Shown in pieces: positions 1 through 7,661 of a stretch of DNA of 11,584 nt. The DNA is taken from assembly GCA_913043015.1 (NCBI GenBank), contig CAJWKX010000018.1:1-11584 (forward strand). The letters are read 5' to 3'. The stretch is from an uncultured Candidatus Pelagibacter sp. (GTDB taxonomy: Bacteria; Pseudomonadota; Alphaproteobacteria; Pelagibacterales; Pelagibacteraceae). The notes beneath the pieces were generated by a model. It did no database searches and had not been told where the DNA came from. It saw nothing but the letters and a program-made list of their open reading frames with translations. The first letter of the stretch is position 1; each line of letters opens with the position of its first letter. Made by a program: the position numbers and the translations under genes.

Positions 1-1226
1 GGAACTTGCATTTCATTGGCAAAATTTATTTGTTCTTTCATATGCCTGTGTTCGCCATGTACAGGAATTACTGATTTTGGTTTAATCCAATTATACATAT
101 CCTTTAAATCCTCTTGATTAGGATGCCCTGACACATGAACAAATTCAGTTTCTTCAGAAATAACCTCAATTCCCTCTTTTAATAATTTGTTATGAAGATT
201 GTAATGTTTGCGAACATTGCCCGGAATGATTTTTGAAGAAAAAATTACAGCATCTCCTTTTTCAATAAAAACATCTGGGTGTGTAAAATTTGTAATCCTA
301 TTTAATGCACCTTTAGGCTCTCCTTGACTTCCAGTACACAAATATATGATTTTATCTCTAGGAATTTTTTTTGCATCTCGAGGATCAATGGGTTCAATAA
401 CATTTTGTAAATATCCACACTGCTTAGCAGCTTTATAAATTCTATGCATAGATCTTCCGACTAAAGATATTAATCTTTTAGTTTTTTGAGCACAATAAAA
501 AACGGTTTCCATTCTAGCAACATTTGATGCAAATGAAGTTACAAGGATTTTTTTTTTTAGTCTCGAGATAATCTTTAACATGCTTTTTCTAACATCTAGT
601 TCAGATCCAGCTCTACCTACACTAAAAACGTTAGTAGAGTCGCATATCATAGCAAGAACTCCTTTTTCTCCAATTTTCTTAAGCTGATCAGAATTCACTT
701 TTTCACCAATAAGTGGATTTGGATCACATTTCCAATCTCCTGTATGAAAAATATTACCCGCAGGAGTTTCTATTCTAAGACCGTTTGGTTCAAGTATAGA
801 ATGAGTTAGAGTTACAAATTCAATTTTAAATGGATCAAGATTTATTGTTCCATTTAAACTAACTATTTCTAGATAAGGAATTATATCTATTTTTTTTTCT
901 TTAAATTTTTCTTTAATTAAAACAGATGTAAATGGAGTTGCATAAATTTTGCATTTTAATTTTGGCCAGACATAAGCAATAGCTCCAATATGATCTTCAT
1001 GAGCATGAGTTAAAATAATTCCTATTAACTTATCTTTTTTATCAATAATAAAACCAGGATCTGGATAAATTAAATCAATTCCTGGTAAGCTATCATCTGC
1101 GAATGTAACACCAACATCAACAATTATCCATTTTTGGTTTTCTGGCTTTCCATAGGCATATAAATTCATGTTCATTCCAATTTCACCAGACCCTCCTAGA
1201 GGACAAAATAATAATTCTTCTTTCAT
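1..1226 (-). CDS. rnj: Ribonuclease J, 3' end cut off by window edge
   Basis: RNase J is a cytoplasmic metallo-beta-lactamase / beta-CASP ribonuclease with 5'-3' exonuclease and endonuclease activity in mRNA decay and rRNA maturation. I translated this frame by hand from the ATG at 1224-1226: 408 complete codons with no stop, so about 150 C-terminal residues of the usual ~555 are outside the window. Visible motifs are PLGGSGEIGMN (9-19), HAHEDH (74-79), H142 in LTHS, D164 in HTGDW, TGSQGEP (298-304), HVSGHP (364-369) and HGEHRHM (390-396). They supply the two-metal ligands H74, H76, D78, H79, H142, D164 and H390, plus catalytic H368, as in B. subtilis RNase J1. The start overlaps the coaX stop by four bases (ATGA), which suggests translational coupling; no clear Shine-Dalgarno is seen. 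Codons 224-226 lie in an 11-base A tract. The family assignment is very secure. Confidence 0.96.
   Translation of the reverse strand, partial: MKEELLFCPLGGSGEIGMNMNLYAYGKPENQKWIIVDVGVTFADDSLPGIDLIYPDPGFIIDKKDKLIGIILTHAHEDHIGAIAYVWPKLKCKIYATPFTSVLIKEKFKEKKIDIIPYLEIVSLNGTINLDPFKIEFVTLTHSILEPNGLRIETPAGNIFHTGDWKCDPNPLIGEKVNSDQLKKIGEKGVLAMICDSTNVFSVGRAGSELDVRKSMLKIISRLKKKILVTSFASNVARMETVFYCAQKTKRLISLVGRSMHRIYKAAKQCGYLQNVIEPIDPRDAKKIPRDKIIYLCTGSQGEPKGALNRITNFTHPDVFIEKGDAVIFSSKIIPGNVRKHYNLHNKLLKEGIEVISEETEFVHVSGHPNQEDLKDMYNWIKPKSVIPVHGEHRHMKEQINFANEMQV
548..558 (-). repeat. 11-base A homopolymer inside rnj
   Basis: Eleven T on the given strand, so eleven A in the rnj coding strand. The tract spans the end of Leu223, the AAA codons of Lys224-226 and the start of Ile227. 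Gain or loss of one A leads quickly to a stop: minus one gives Ser-Leu-stop, and plus one gives eleven altered residues and then a stop. Either product would lack the beta-CASP signature region and H368/H390. The length is read directly; any slippage is inference. Confidence 0.9.
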
Positions 1227-1975
1227 TTTTGTTTTATCAAATAAATAATTTTTAATAGACCATTAATAGTTAAATCTCGATTGATACTAACTTTTGCATT
1301 TATTGCTTTTTTAAAAAGATGAGAAAGACCACCAGTTAAAATAATTTTATATTTTTTATTGGTTTGATTAATAATTTTTTTAATTATATTGTCAATTAAA
1401 CCGACATAACCCCAATAAAAACCTGACTTTACTGCTGATTTAGTATTTTTTCCTAAGACTCTATTTACACTTGTTAATGTTAATGAAGGAATTAATGAAG
1501 CTTTTGCAATTAAAGTATTTAAAGAAAGATTTACACCAGGAGCAATTATGCCACCCAAATAATTATTCTTTATAATAACATCAAAAGTTGTAGCAGTACC
1601 AAAATCTACAATAATATAATTATTTTTATTATCTATTACGCTAATTGCATTGGAAAGACGATCAGATCCAATTTGCTTTTTATTTACTTTTATTTTAATT
1701 AGTTTGTCAAGTTTAAGTTCCTTAAGTTCTGTACAATTAGTACTTAATTTTTTTTGCAAGAAAAATCTAATTTTATTATAACACTTTGGTACAACACTGC
1801 AAAAAATTACATTCTGTAAATTGTATTTTTTTGATTTCAAAAAAATTAAGTGCTTGTGTAAATATTTATTTGTTATTAACGAAGATTTTAAAATAATCTT
1901 TTTTAATAATTTTTGATTTTTATTAAAAATACAGATTTTTACCTGAGTGTTACCTATGTCGCCAATCAAATACAT
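1223..1975 (-). CDS. coaX: Type III pantothenate kinase
   Basis: CoaX phosphorylates pantothenate with ATP, the first step of coenzyme A synthesis, in the cytoplasm. It belongs to the ASKHA (actin/hexokinase-like) fold and is unrelated to CoaA. At 250 residues it has the normal family length. Visible motifs are the N-terminal phosphate-binding DIGNT (6-10), GSDR (103-106) with the candidate catalytic Asp105, VDFGTATT (123-130) with Asp124, GGIIAPG (141-147) and the late TGG (214-216). The ATG at 1973-1975 places DIGNT at the usual distance from the N-terminus. The gene follows birA after 18 bases, the longest spacer in the window, and its TGA overlaps the rnj ATG. No Shine-Dalgarno is evident in that spacer. 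The protein is basic and Lys-rich (39 of 250), in keeping with AT-rich coding. Type III kinases are typically insensitive to CoA feedback, which is family knowledge rather than something seen here. Confidence 0.95.
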   Translation of the reverse strand: MYLIGDIGNTQVKICIFNKNQKLLKKIILKSSLITNKYLHKHLIFLKSKKYNLQNVIFCSVVPKCYNKIRFFLQKKLSTNCTELKELKLDKLIKIKVNKKQIGSDRLSNAISVIDNKNNYIIVDFGTATTFDVIIKNNYLGGIIAPGVNLSLNTLIAKASLIPSLTLTSVNRVLGKNTKSAVKSGFYWGYVGLIDNIIKKIINQTNKKYKIILTGGLSHLFKKAINAKVSINRDLTINGLLKIIYLIKQK

Positions 1976-1993
1976 TTAATACTATTAATCAAT

Positions 1994-2524
1994 TCAATCT
2001 TTTAATGCAAACTTTTTTAATTTTTTTTCAAAATTATATTTTATTATCTTTAATAATTTTATCCTACTAATTTTAATACTTGTTTCTTTTAATAAATTAG
2101 TAGTTGGATAATTTATTATTATTGGATTTTTAGATAAATTAATACCAACGCCAATAATAATAAATTTATTATCATTATTAATAATGGTTTCTTGCAATAT
2201 ACCACAAACTTTTTTTTTATTTATTAGTAAGTCATTGGGAAATTTTATTGATAATTTTGTTTTAAATAATTTTGACAAAATTTTTTTAATTATTTTGCAA
2301 TTTATGGAAGTAATTTTTTTAATTGTTGTTTTTTTTTTTATTTTGAAAAAAATTGATAAAAATAAATTTCCTTTTTGTGAAAGCCATTTTTTTCCATACT
2401 GTCCTCTTCCTTTTTTTTGTTCTTCGGCAACCACCAAACCTTGGATAAAACCTTTTTTAATTTTTTGTATTGCTAAATCATTAGTACTGTTAACTTTTTT
2501 ATATGAAAATTTTTTTAGCTTCAT
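1994..2524 (-). CDS. birA: Biotin-[acetyl-CoA-carboxylase] ligase, short catalytic-domain form
   Basis: Biotin-protein ligase makes biotinyl-AMP and transfers biotin to a carboxylase carrier lysine (BCCP of acetyl-CoA carboxylase and relatives). Core motifs are present: NSTND (12-16), the biotinyl-AMP loop GRGQYGKKW (39-47), KFPND (94-98), KKKVCGIL (103-110) and GVGINL (125-130). There is no N-terminal helix-turn-helix, so it is a ligase only and not the E. coli type repressor. At 176 residues it is short even for this class (usually about 230-270). It ends about 45 residues after GVGINL, where most relatives continue into an SH3-like C-terminal domain. Only 18 bases separate its stop from coaX, so no displaced tail is hidden there. 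The ATG overlaps the nuoN stop by one base (TAATG). Lys and Ile make up 69 of 176 residues. The catalytic assignment is secure; full activity without the C-terminal domain is inferred. Confidence 0.92.
   Translation of the reverse strand: MKLKKFSYKKVNSTNDLAIQKIKKGFIQGLVVAEEQKKGRGQYGKKWLSQKGNLFLSIFFKIKKKTTIKKITSINCKIIKKILSKLFKTKLSIKFPNDLLINKKKVCGILQETIINNDNKFIIIGVGINLSKNPIIINYPTTNLLKETSIKISRIKLLKIIKYNFEKKLKKFALKD
2329..2339 (-). repeat. 11-base A homopolymer inside birA
   Basis: Eleven T on the given strand, so eleven A in the birA coding strand, covering the end of Ile62, Lys63-65 and the start of Thr66. One base fewer gives eight altered residues and a stop; one more gives three Asn and a stop. 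The tract lies between the biotinyl-AMP loop and the KFPND motif, so slipped products would be inactive. Shorter runs of nine occur at 2210-2218 in the same gene and at 890-898 in rnj. Confidence 0.9.
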
Positions 2525-3939
2525 TAAATAATATTTATCTTAGAAATTATTTCAGTTAAACCGCTCGGGTAAATGAAATAAAAAAGAATAAATATTGTTG
2601 ATATAATTAATGAAAGTTTAAGACCTAAATGATGATTAGAATCATATTTTTCTTTTTCTGGATCAAAATAAATAATTTTAATTATTCTTAAATAATAATA
2701 TGCTGCAATTACTGTTGATAATAATCCAATTACAGCTAAAAAATACATAGATCGTTCTATTACAGCCATAAAAATATAAAATTTAGCAAAAAATCCTGCT
2801 AAAGGAGGAATTCCAGCTAAAGAAAAAAGAACAATCAATAAAGAGATCGACAAAATTGGGTGATTTTTTGATAAGCCTGAGAGATCTTCTATATTTTCAA
2901 AATAATTATCATTTCTTCTAATCATTAACAGGCAACTAAAAAATGCTAAATTCATAACTAAATATATTGAAATATATGAAACAGCGCTTTGTATTCCATT
3001 ATTACTACCAGCAGCCAGACCTGCTAAAGCATAACCCATATGTCCAATAGAACTGTATGCAATTAGTCTTTTTAAATTTCTTTGTCCAATTGCTGCAATA
3101 GCGCCAAATAACATCGAAGCAATAGATAGAAATACAATTATCATCTGCCATTGATCAATCAAATTAATAAATGGAACATATAAAAATCTTATAAAGACTG
3201 TTAATGCAGCAATTTTTGGTAATATTGCAAAAAATATAGTTACTGATGTAGGGGAACCTTGATAAACATCAGGAGCCCACATGTGAAAAGGAACAGCAGA
3301 AATTTTAAATGCTAATCCAACTAAGATAAAAACTATCCCAAAAGTTAGGCCATAGCTATTTGAATTTAAATTTTCTGCTATCAAAATAAAATTAGTAGAA
3401 TTTGAAAAACCATATATTAATGAACATCCATATAAAAGAAGACCCGATGATAAGGCGCTTAATACAAAAAATTTAAGTCCAGCTTCTGATGACAATAAAT
3501 TTTCTTTATTAAACGAAGCTAAAACATACAAAGCTAAAGATTGTAATTCTAGACCCATGTAAAATACAATTAGATCATTTGAACTAATCATAACCATCAT
3601 TCCTAATATTGAACTTAACAGTAAAACTGGATACTCAATTTTTATGATTTTAGTAATTTGTATATACTTAGACGAAGTCAGCATAACAAAGATGCCAGAG
3701 ATCAAAGTTAATATTTTCATAAAAGTTGATAAGTAATCAATTTTATAACTTTCGTTAAATAAAGTAAGGTGAGTATCAATTGGATAATTTAAAGTTAATG
3801 CCAAAGTAATTAATAAAGAAATTATAGTTAAATTATAAATAAAATTTAAACTATTTTTTTTAAAAACACCTACAATTAATAAAAACATTATTGAAAGTGA
3901 AATAAATATTTCTGGAAAAATTAAATTTAAATTAATCAT
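2524..3939 (-). CDS. nuoN: NADH-quinone oxidoreductase subunit N
   Basis: NuoN is one of three antiporter-like, proton-pumping subunits in the inner-membrane arm of complex I, adjacent to NuoK. The 471-residue protein is nearly all hydrophobic and fits the usual ~14 membrane helices. Channel residues visible are Glu131 in GLELQSLALY (TM5), Lys212 in LAFKISAVPFH (TM7), Lys242 in ILPKIAAL (TM8) and Lys386 in GFFAKFY (TM12). The family signature HMWAPDVYQGSPT lies at 219-231. HMWAPDVYQG separates NuoN from NuoM and NuoL, which carry HTWLPDA. The start ATG overlaps the nuoM stop as TAATG, and its own TAA overlaps the birA start the same way, so translation probably passes from gene to gene by re-initiation. 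There is no recognisable Shine-Dalgarno. Confidence 0.97.
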   Translation of the reverse strand: MINLNLIFPEIFISLSIMFLLIVGVFKKNSLNFIYNLTIISLLITLALTLNYPIDTHLTLFNESYKIDYLSTFMKILTLISGIFVMLTSSKYIQITKIIKIEYPVLLLSSILGMMVMISSNDLIVFYMGLELQSLALYVLASFNKENLLSSEAGLKFFVLSALSSGLLLYGCSLIYGFSNSTNFILIAENLNSNSYGLTFGIVFILVGLAFKISAVPFHMWAPDVYQGSPTSVTIFFAILPKIAALTVFIRFLYVPFINLIDQWQMIIVFLSIASMLFGAIAAIGQRNLKRLIAYSSIGHMGYALAGLAAGSNNGIQSAVSYISIYLVMNLAFFSCLLMIRRNDNYFENIEDLSGLSKNHPILSISLLIVLFSLAGIPPLAGFFAKFYIFMAVIERSMYFLAVIGLLSTVIAAYYYLRIIKIIYFDPEKEKYDSNHHLGLKLSLIISTIFILFYFIYPSGLTEIISKINII

Positions 3940-5435
3940 TAATTATTTTTTGCTAAATTTATTTGTAAATTTGAATTAAACATTTCAATTAAATTATTTA
4001 CTGAAATTTCAACGGTATTTATTATAGGCTCTGGATAAAAACCAATAAATAGAATTGGGATTGCTAAACTCCATAAAATAAAGATTTCTGATTGATTTAA
4101 ATCTATCATTTTTTTTAAATCCTCGTGGATTAATTCACCAAATATGATTCTGCGATATAGCCAAAGCATATAGGCTGCTGCAAATATAATTCCTGAACTA
4201 GCTATCGTTGCTACTAAAAAGCTTTTCTTAAATGTTCCTATTAATATTAAAAATTCACCTACAAATCCGCTTGTTCCTGGTAAACCTATGGCTCCTAAAG
4301 TAAAAATCATAAATACGATAGCATATTTAGGCATTATAGTTACTATGCCACCATATCTATTTATTAACCTAGTGTGCATTCTCTCATAAACTACTCCTAC
4401 GCATAAAAATAGTGCAGCTGAAACTAATCCATGACTAATCATTTGAAATATGCTCCCCTCGATACCTTGTTGAGTAATTGTAAAAATACCTAAAGTAACA
4501 AACCCCATATGTGCAACTGATGAATAAGCAATTAATTTTTTCATATCTTCCTGCATAAGTGCAACCAAAGATGTATAGACAATCGCAACTAAACTTAAAA
4601 AATAGATTAATGGAACAAAATAATCAGAAGCAATTGGAAATAGACCTAAGGAAAATCGGATGAAAGCATAACCGCCCATCTTAAGTAAAATAGCAGCAAG
4701 TAAAACAGAGCCTGCTGTAGGTGCTTCTACATGGGCATCTGGTAACCAAGTGTGCACAGGCCACATTGGTGTTTTAACTGCAAAAGAACTAAAGAATGCT
4801 AACCAAAGTAAATTCTGATATTTTGCATTAATTCCTATTTCGTACAATTCAGTAACGTCTGTGGTGCCAGTCATCCAATATATAGAAATAATTGCTATCA
4901 ACATTAGTACTGAACCAAGCAAAGTATAAAGAAAGAATTTAAAGGCAGAATAAACTCTTTTTTCACCTCCCCAAATACCAATAATTAAAAACATTGGAAT
5001 TAATCCACCCTCAAAGAAGAGATAAAAAACGACTAAGTCTAGTGAACAAAAAACACCAATCATTAATGTTTCCATTAATAATATTGCAACTAGAAAGCCT
5101 TTTAAATTTTTCTTAATAGTAGCATTTACAGAAATAATGCACAAAGGTGCAATTAAAGTTGTTAAAATAATAAATAAAATAGATATTCCGTCTACTCCAA
5201 CTTTATAGTTTATAAATCCTCTAATCCATTCTTGATTTTCTACAAATTGAAATTCATAAGTTGTAGTGTCAAATAAAAACCAAAGATATAAAGATAAAAG
5301 AAAATTTGCAAAAGAAACAAATAAAGCAACATATTTGCTGCTTTGATATTTTGTTTTATTTGTTTTTGAAAAAAAAATAAACAATGCGCCAATTGTTGGT
5401 AGCAAAATCAATGATGATAAAATAGGAAAATTCAT
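3939..5435 (-). CDS. nuoM: NADH-quinone oxidoreductase subunit M
   Basis: NuoM is the middle antiporter-like proton-pumping subunit of the complex I membrane arm, between NuoN and NuoL. At 498 residues it has the normal length, with about 14 predicted membrane helices. Visible key residues are Glu142 in FFEGGLIPMF (TM5), Lys221 in AVKTPMWPVHTW (TM7), Lys252 in ILLKMGGY (TM8) and Glu394 in GFVGEFLIL (TM12). A Glu rather than Lys at the TM12 position distinguishes NuoM from NuoL and NuoN. HTWLPDAHVEAPTAGSVLLA (228-247) is the strongest family motif. The start overlaps the nuoL stop as TAATG, and the stop overlaps the nuoN start likewise. No Shine-Dalgarno is evident, consistent with coupled translation. 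Confidence 0.98.
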   Translation of the reverse strand: MNFPILSSLILLPTIGALFIFFSKTNKTKYQSSKYVALFVSFANFLLSLYLWFLFDTTTYEFQFVENQEWIRGFINYKVGVDGISILFIILTTLIAPLCIISVNATIKKNLKGFLVAILLMETLMIGVFCSLDLVVFYLFFEGGLIPMFLIIGIWGGEKRVYSAFKFFLYTLLGSVLMLIAIISIYWMTGTTDVTELYEIGINAKYQNLLWLAFFSSFAVKTPMWPVHTWLPDAHVEAPTAGSVLLAAILLKMGGYAFIRFSLGLFPIASDYFVPLIYFLSLVAIVYTSLVALMQEDMKKLIAYSSVAHMGFVTLGIFTITQQGIEGSIFQMISHGLVSAALFLCVGVVYERMHTRLINRYGGIVTIMPKYAIVFMIFTLGAIGLPGTSGFVGEFLILIGTFKKSFLVATIASSGIIFAAAYMLWLYRRIIFGELIHEDLKKMIDLNQSEIFILWSLAIPILFIGFYPEPIINTVEISVNNLIEMFNSNLQINLAKNN

Positions 5436-7348
5436 TATTTAAATATTAGTAAAGTTAATAAAATAGCGAAACCAAGAAGCATTACAAAAGCATATTGATA
5501 AATTAAACCACTTTGAAATTTAACTGCTCGAATAGAAAGATTTTTTATCAAGCCTGAAATACCGTCTGGACCAAATCGATCAATAATTCCTACATCAATT
5601 TTTTTCCAAAAGAACAAGCCTATATTTTTTGAAAACTTCACAAAAATTAGATTATAAAGTTCATCAAAATACCATTTATTTAATAAAAACTTGTAAAGAG
5701 GTTTATTATTTTTTATCAACTCCTCCAAAATAGTTTTATTTTTAATGAATAAATAATATGCAATAGGTATGGAACTAATTACCAATATAGGTGTTGATAA
5801 CATAAGCCAAGTTGGTGGATGATTGGTGTTCAATGGTTCTAAAAACTTAATTGAATTTTTCCAAAAACTATAACTACTTTCGTGGCCAATAAATAATTCC
5901 TTAAATAAATAACCAGATGATATCGCTCCAATTGCAAGAATTACCAATGGCAGTATCATCACCATTGGCGATTCATGCATGGAATCTTTTTTAAGTTTTT
6001 GGTTATTATATTTACCGTGGAAAGTCTTAAAAATTAATCTCCATGAATAAATTGATGTTAAAAAAGCAGTAAAAATTCCTATTCCTGCTGCATAATAACC
6101 CGTTGTATTGCCTCTCAGATAAGCAAATTCAATAATTGCATCTTTTGAATAAAAACCAGAAAGAAAAGGAAATCCAGTTAAGGCTAGAGTGCCTATTATC
6201 ATCAGAATCCAGGTGTATGGAAGTTTTTTCCAAACACCGCCCATTTGTCTTATATCTTGTTCATTTTTAAATGAATGTATGACCGAGCCTGAACCTAAAA
6301 ATAATAATGCCTTAAAAAAAGCATGTGTAAATAAATGAAACATCGCCACATTATATGCTCCTACACCTGTTGCAAAAAACATATAACCAAGTTGGCTACA
6401 AGTAGAATATGCAATAATTTTTTTAATATCATTTTGTACCAATGCAATTGTTGCTGTAATTAATGCAGTACTCATACCAATAATTGTTATAAAATTTAAC
6501 GCTAATTCAGAATATTCATAAATTGGAGAACATCTTACAACAAGAAATACACCGGCTGTAACCATAGTTGCAGCATGTATTAGTGCAGAAACTGGAGTCG
6601 GTCCTTCCATAGCATCTGGTAGCCAAGTATGTAAAAAAATTTGAGCTGATTTGCCCATTGCTCCTATAAAAAGAAGGATACAAACTAAATTAATTGCATT
6701 TATGTGAATTCCCAAAAAAATTAATTCTTTTTCTAAGGTTTCAGGAATCAGTTGAAATACTTCGTTATAATTTAGAGTTCCAAATAAATAAAAAACTAGA
6801 AATATTCCAAGCGCAAAACCTAAATCCCCAACTCTATTTACAACAAAAGCTTTAATTGCAGCTGCATTTGCACTTTCCTTTTTAAACCAAAAGCCAATTA
6901 AAAAATAAGAACATAAACCTACACCCTCCCATCCAAAAAATAATTGAAGAAAATTATCTGATGTAACTAAAGTCAACATTGCAAATGTAAATAAAGATAA
7001 ATAAGACATAAATCTAGGTTTGTGCGGGTCATGTGACATATATCCAATGGAATAAATATGAACTAAAGCTGAAATCATTGTTACAACAACTAACATTACA
7101 GCTGATAACGCATCAATACTAATTGACCAATTTACATTTAATGAACCCGAGCTGATCCATGAAGAAATAACTAAATTATTACTATAATCCAATACTGTTA
7201 CATTATAAAAAATAACAATTGATAAAATTGCTGATACCGAAACAAATAAACTTGTAACTACTTCTGAATTTCTTTCACCAATATATTTTCCAAAAAAACC
7301 AGATATTATTGCACCTGCAAGTGGTAAAAATATAATTGTATATTCCAT
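5435..7348 (-). CDS. nuoL: NADH-quinone oxidoreductase subunit L
   Basis: NuoL is the most distal antiporter-like proton-pumping subunit of complex I. The 637 residues comprise an antiporter core and a C-terminal extension that should form the long lateral helix along NuoM and NuoN, plus a last membrane helix (about 611-636). Visible channel residues are Glu141 in FFGWEGVGLCSYF (TM5), Lys233 in GAMGKSAQIFLHTWLPDAM (TM7), Lys346 in HAFFKALLFL and Lys402 in GFYSKDAI (TM12). The stretch MEGPTPVSALIHAATMV (247-263) is the family signature. The segment LNKWYFDELYN (556-566) is typical of alphaproteobacterial and mitochondrial-type ND5/NuoL. An AAAAGG Shine-Dalgarno lies inside the nuoK end, five bases before the ATG. 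Only one base separates the nuoK stop from this start. The TAA overlaps the nuoM ATG. Confidence 0.98.
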   Translation of the reverse strand: MEYTIIFLPLAGAIISGFFGKYIGERNSEVVTSLFVSVSAILSIVIFYNVTVLDYSNNLVISSWISSGSLNVNWSISIDALSAVMLVVVTMISALVHIYSIGYMSHDPHKPRFMSYLSLFTFAMLTLVTSDNFLQLFFGWEGVGLCSYFLIGFWFKKESANAAAIKAFVVNRVGDLGFALGIFLVFYLFGTLNYNEVFQLIPETLEKELIFLGIHINAINLVCILLFIGAMGKSAQIFLHTWLPDAMEGPTPVSALIHAATMVTAGVFLVVRCSPIYEYSELALNFITIIGMSTALITATIALVQNDIKKIIAYSTCSQLGYMFFATGVGAYNVAMFHLFTHAFFKALLFLGSGSVIHSFKNEQDIRQMGGVWKKLPYTWILMIIGTLALTGFPFLSGFYSKDAIIEFAYLRGNTTGYYAAGIGIFTAFLTSIYSWRLIFKTFHGKYNNQKLKKDSMHESPMVMILPLVILAIGAISSGYLFKELFIGHESSYSFWKNSIKFLEPLNTNHPPTWLMLSTPILVISSIPIAYYLFIKNKTILEELIKNNKPLYKFLLNKWYFDELYNLIFVKFSKNIGLFFWKKIDVGIIDRFGPDGISGLIKNLSIRAVKFQSGLIYQYAFVMLLGFAILLTLLIFK

Positions 7349-7349
7349 T

Positions 7350-7661
7350 TTAACCTTTTAAGTTATCTATTTCCTCAACTCCAATCGTTCCGGAATTTCT
7401 ATAATAAACTACAATAATTGCTAACCCTATTGATGCTTCGGCTGCAGCAACAGTTAAAATAAATAAAGCAAATATTTGTCCAGTTAAATCATTACTAAAT
7501 ATAGAAAAGGATACTAAATTAATATTAACTGCTAATAATATTAATTCTATACTCATCAAAATAACAATTAAATTTTTTCTGTTCAAAAATATTCCAACCA
7601 AGCCTATTGTAAAAATAATAGCTCCAAGAGTTAAATAATGTCCTAAACCAATTTCAAACAT
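7350..7661 (-). CDS. nuoK: NADH-quinone oxidoreductase subunit K
   Basis: NuoK (the ND4L homologue) is a small three-helix subunit of the complex I membrane arm, forming part of the proton path between NuoJ and NuoN. From the chosen ATG at 7659-7661 the protein has 103 residues and begins [10 protein letters not shown], the usual NuoK N-terminus. Both conserved membrane glutamates are present: Glu39 in [11 protein letters not shown] (TM2) and Glu75 in [11 protein letters not shown] (TM3). An in-frame TTG directly upstream (7662-7664) would add one Met. I prefer the ATG because of codon preference and family length. The AAAGGAG site lies nine bases before the ATG and six before the TTG, so spacing alone does not decide. 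The gene overlaps the nuoJ end by eight bases. Its TAA lies one base before the nuoL ATG. Confidence 0.96.
   Translation of the reverse strand: MFEIGLGHYLTLGAIIFTIGLVGIFLNRKNLIVILMSIELILLAVNINLVSFSIFSNDLTGQIFALFILTVAAAEASIGLAIIVVYYRNSGTIGVEEIDNLKG
7354..7359 (-). promoter_or_regulatory. Ribosome binding site for nuoL
   Basis: AAAAGG on the minus strand, overlapping the last codons of nuoK (Leu-Lys-Gly), with five bases to the nuoL ATG at 7346-7348. It is one of only two convincing Shine-Dalgarno sequences in the window. Confidence 0.65.

Noticed and set aside
1976..1993. Promoter or terminator between birA and coaX
   Set aside because: Eighteen AT-rich bases with no hairpin, no T tract in transcript sense and no room for a -35/-10 pair separate from coding sequence.
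1994..2524. birA as a pseudogene broken by a frameshift
   Set aside because: The frame is intact through every catalytic motif, both ends fit tightly to neighbouring genes, and there is no room for a detached C-terminal fragment.
2184..2531. Plus-strand open frame of 115 codons opposite birA
   Set aside because: It is the antisense shadow of the Lys-rich birA frame. Its Phe-rich product simply reflects the poly-A codons on the other strand, and the minus frame has all biotin ligase motifs.
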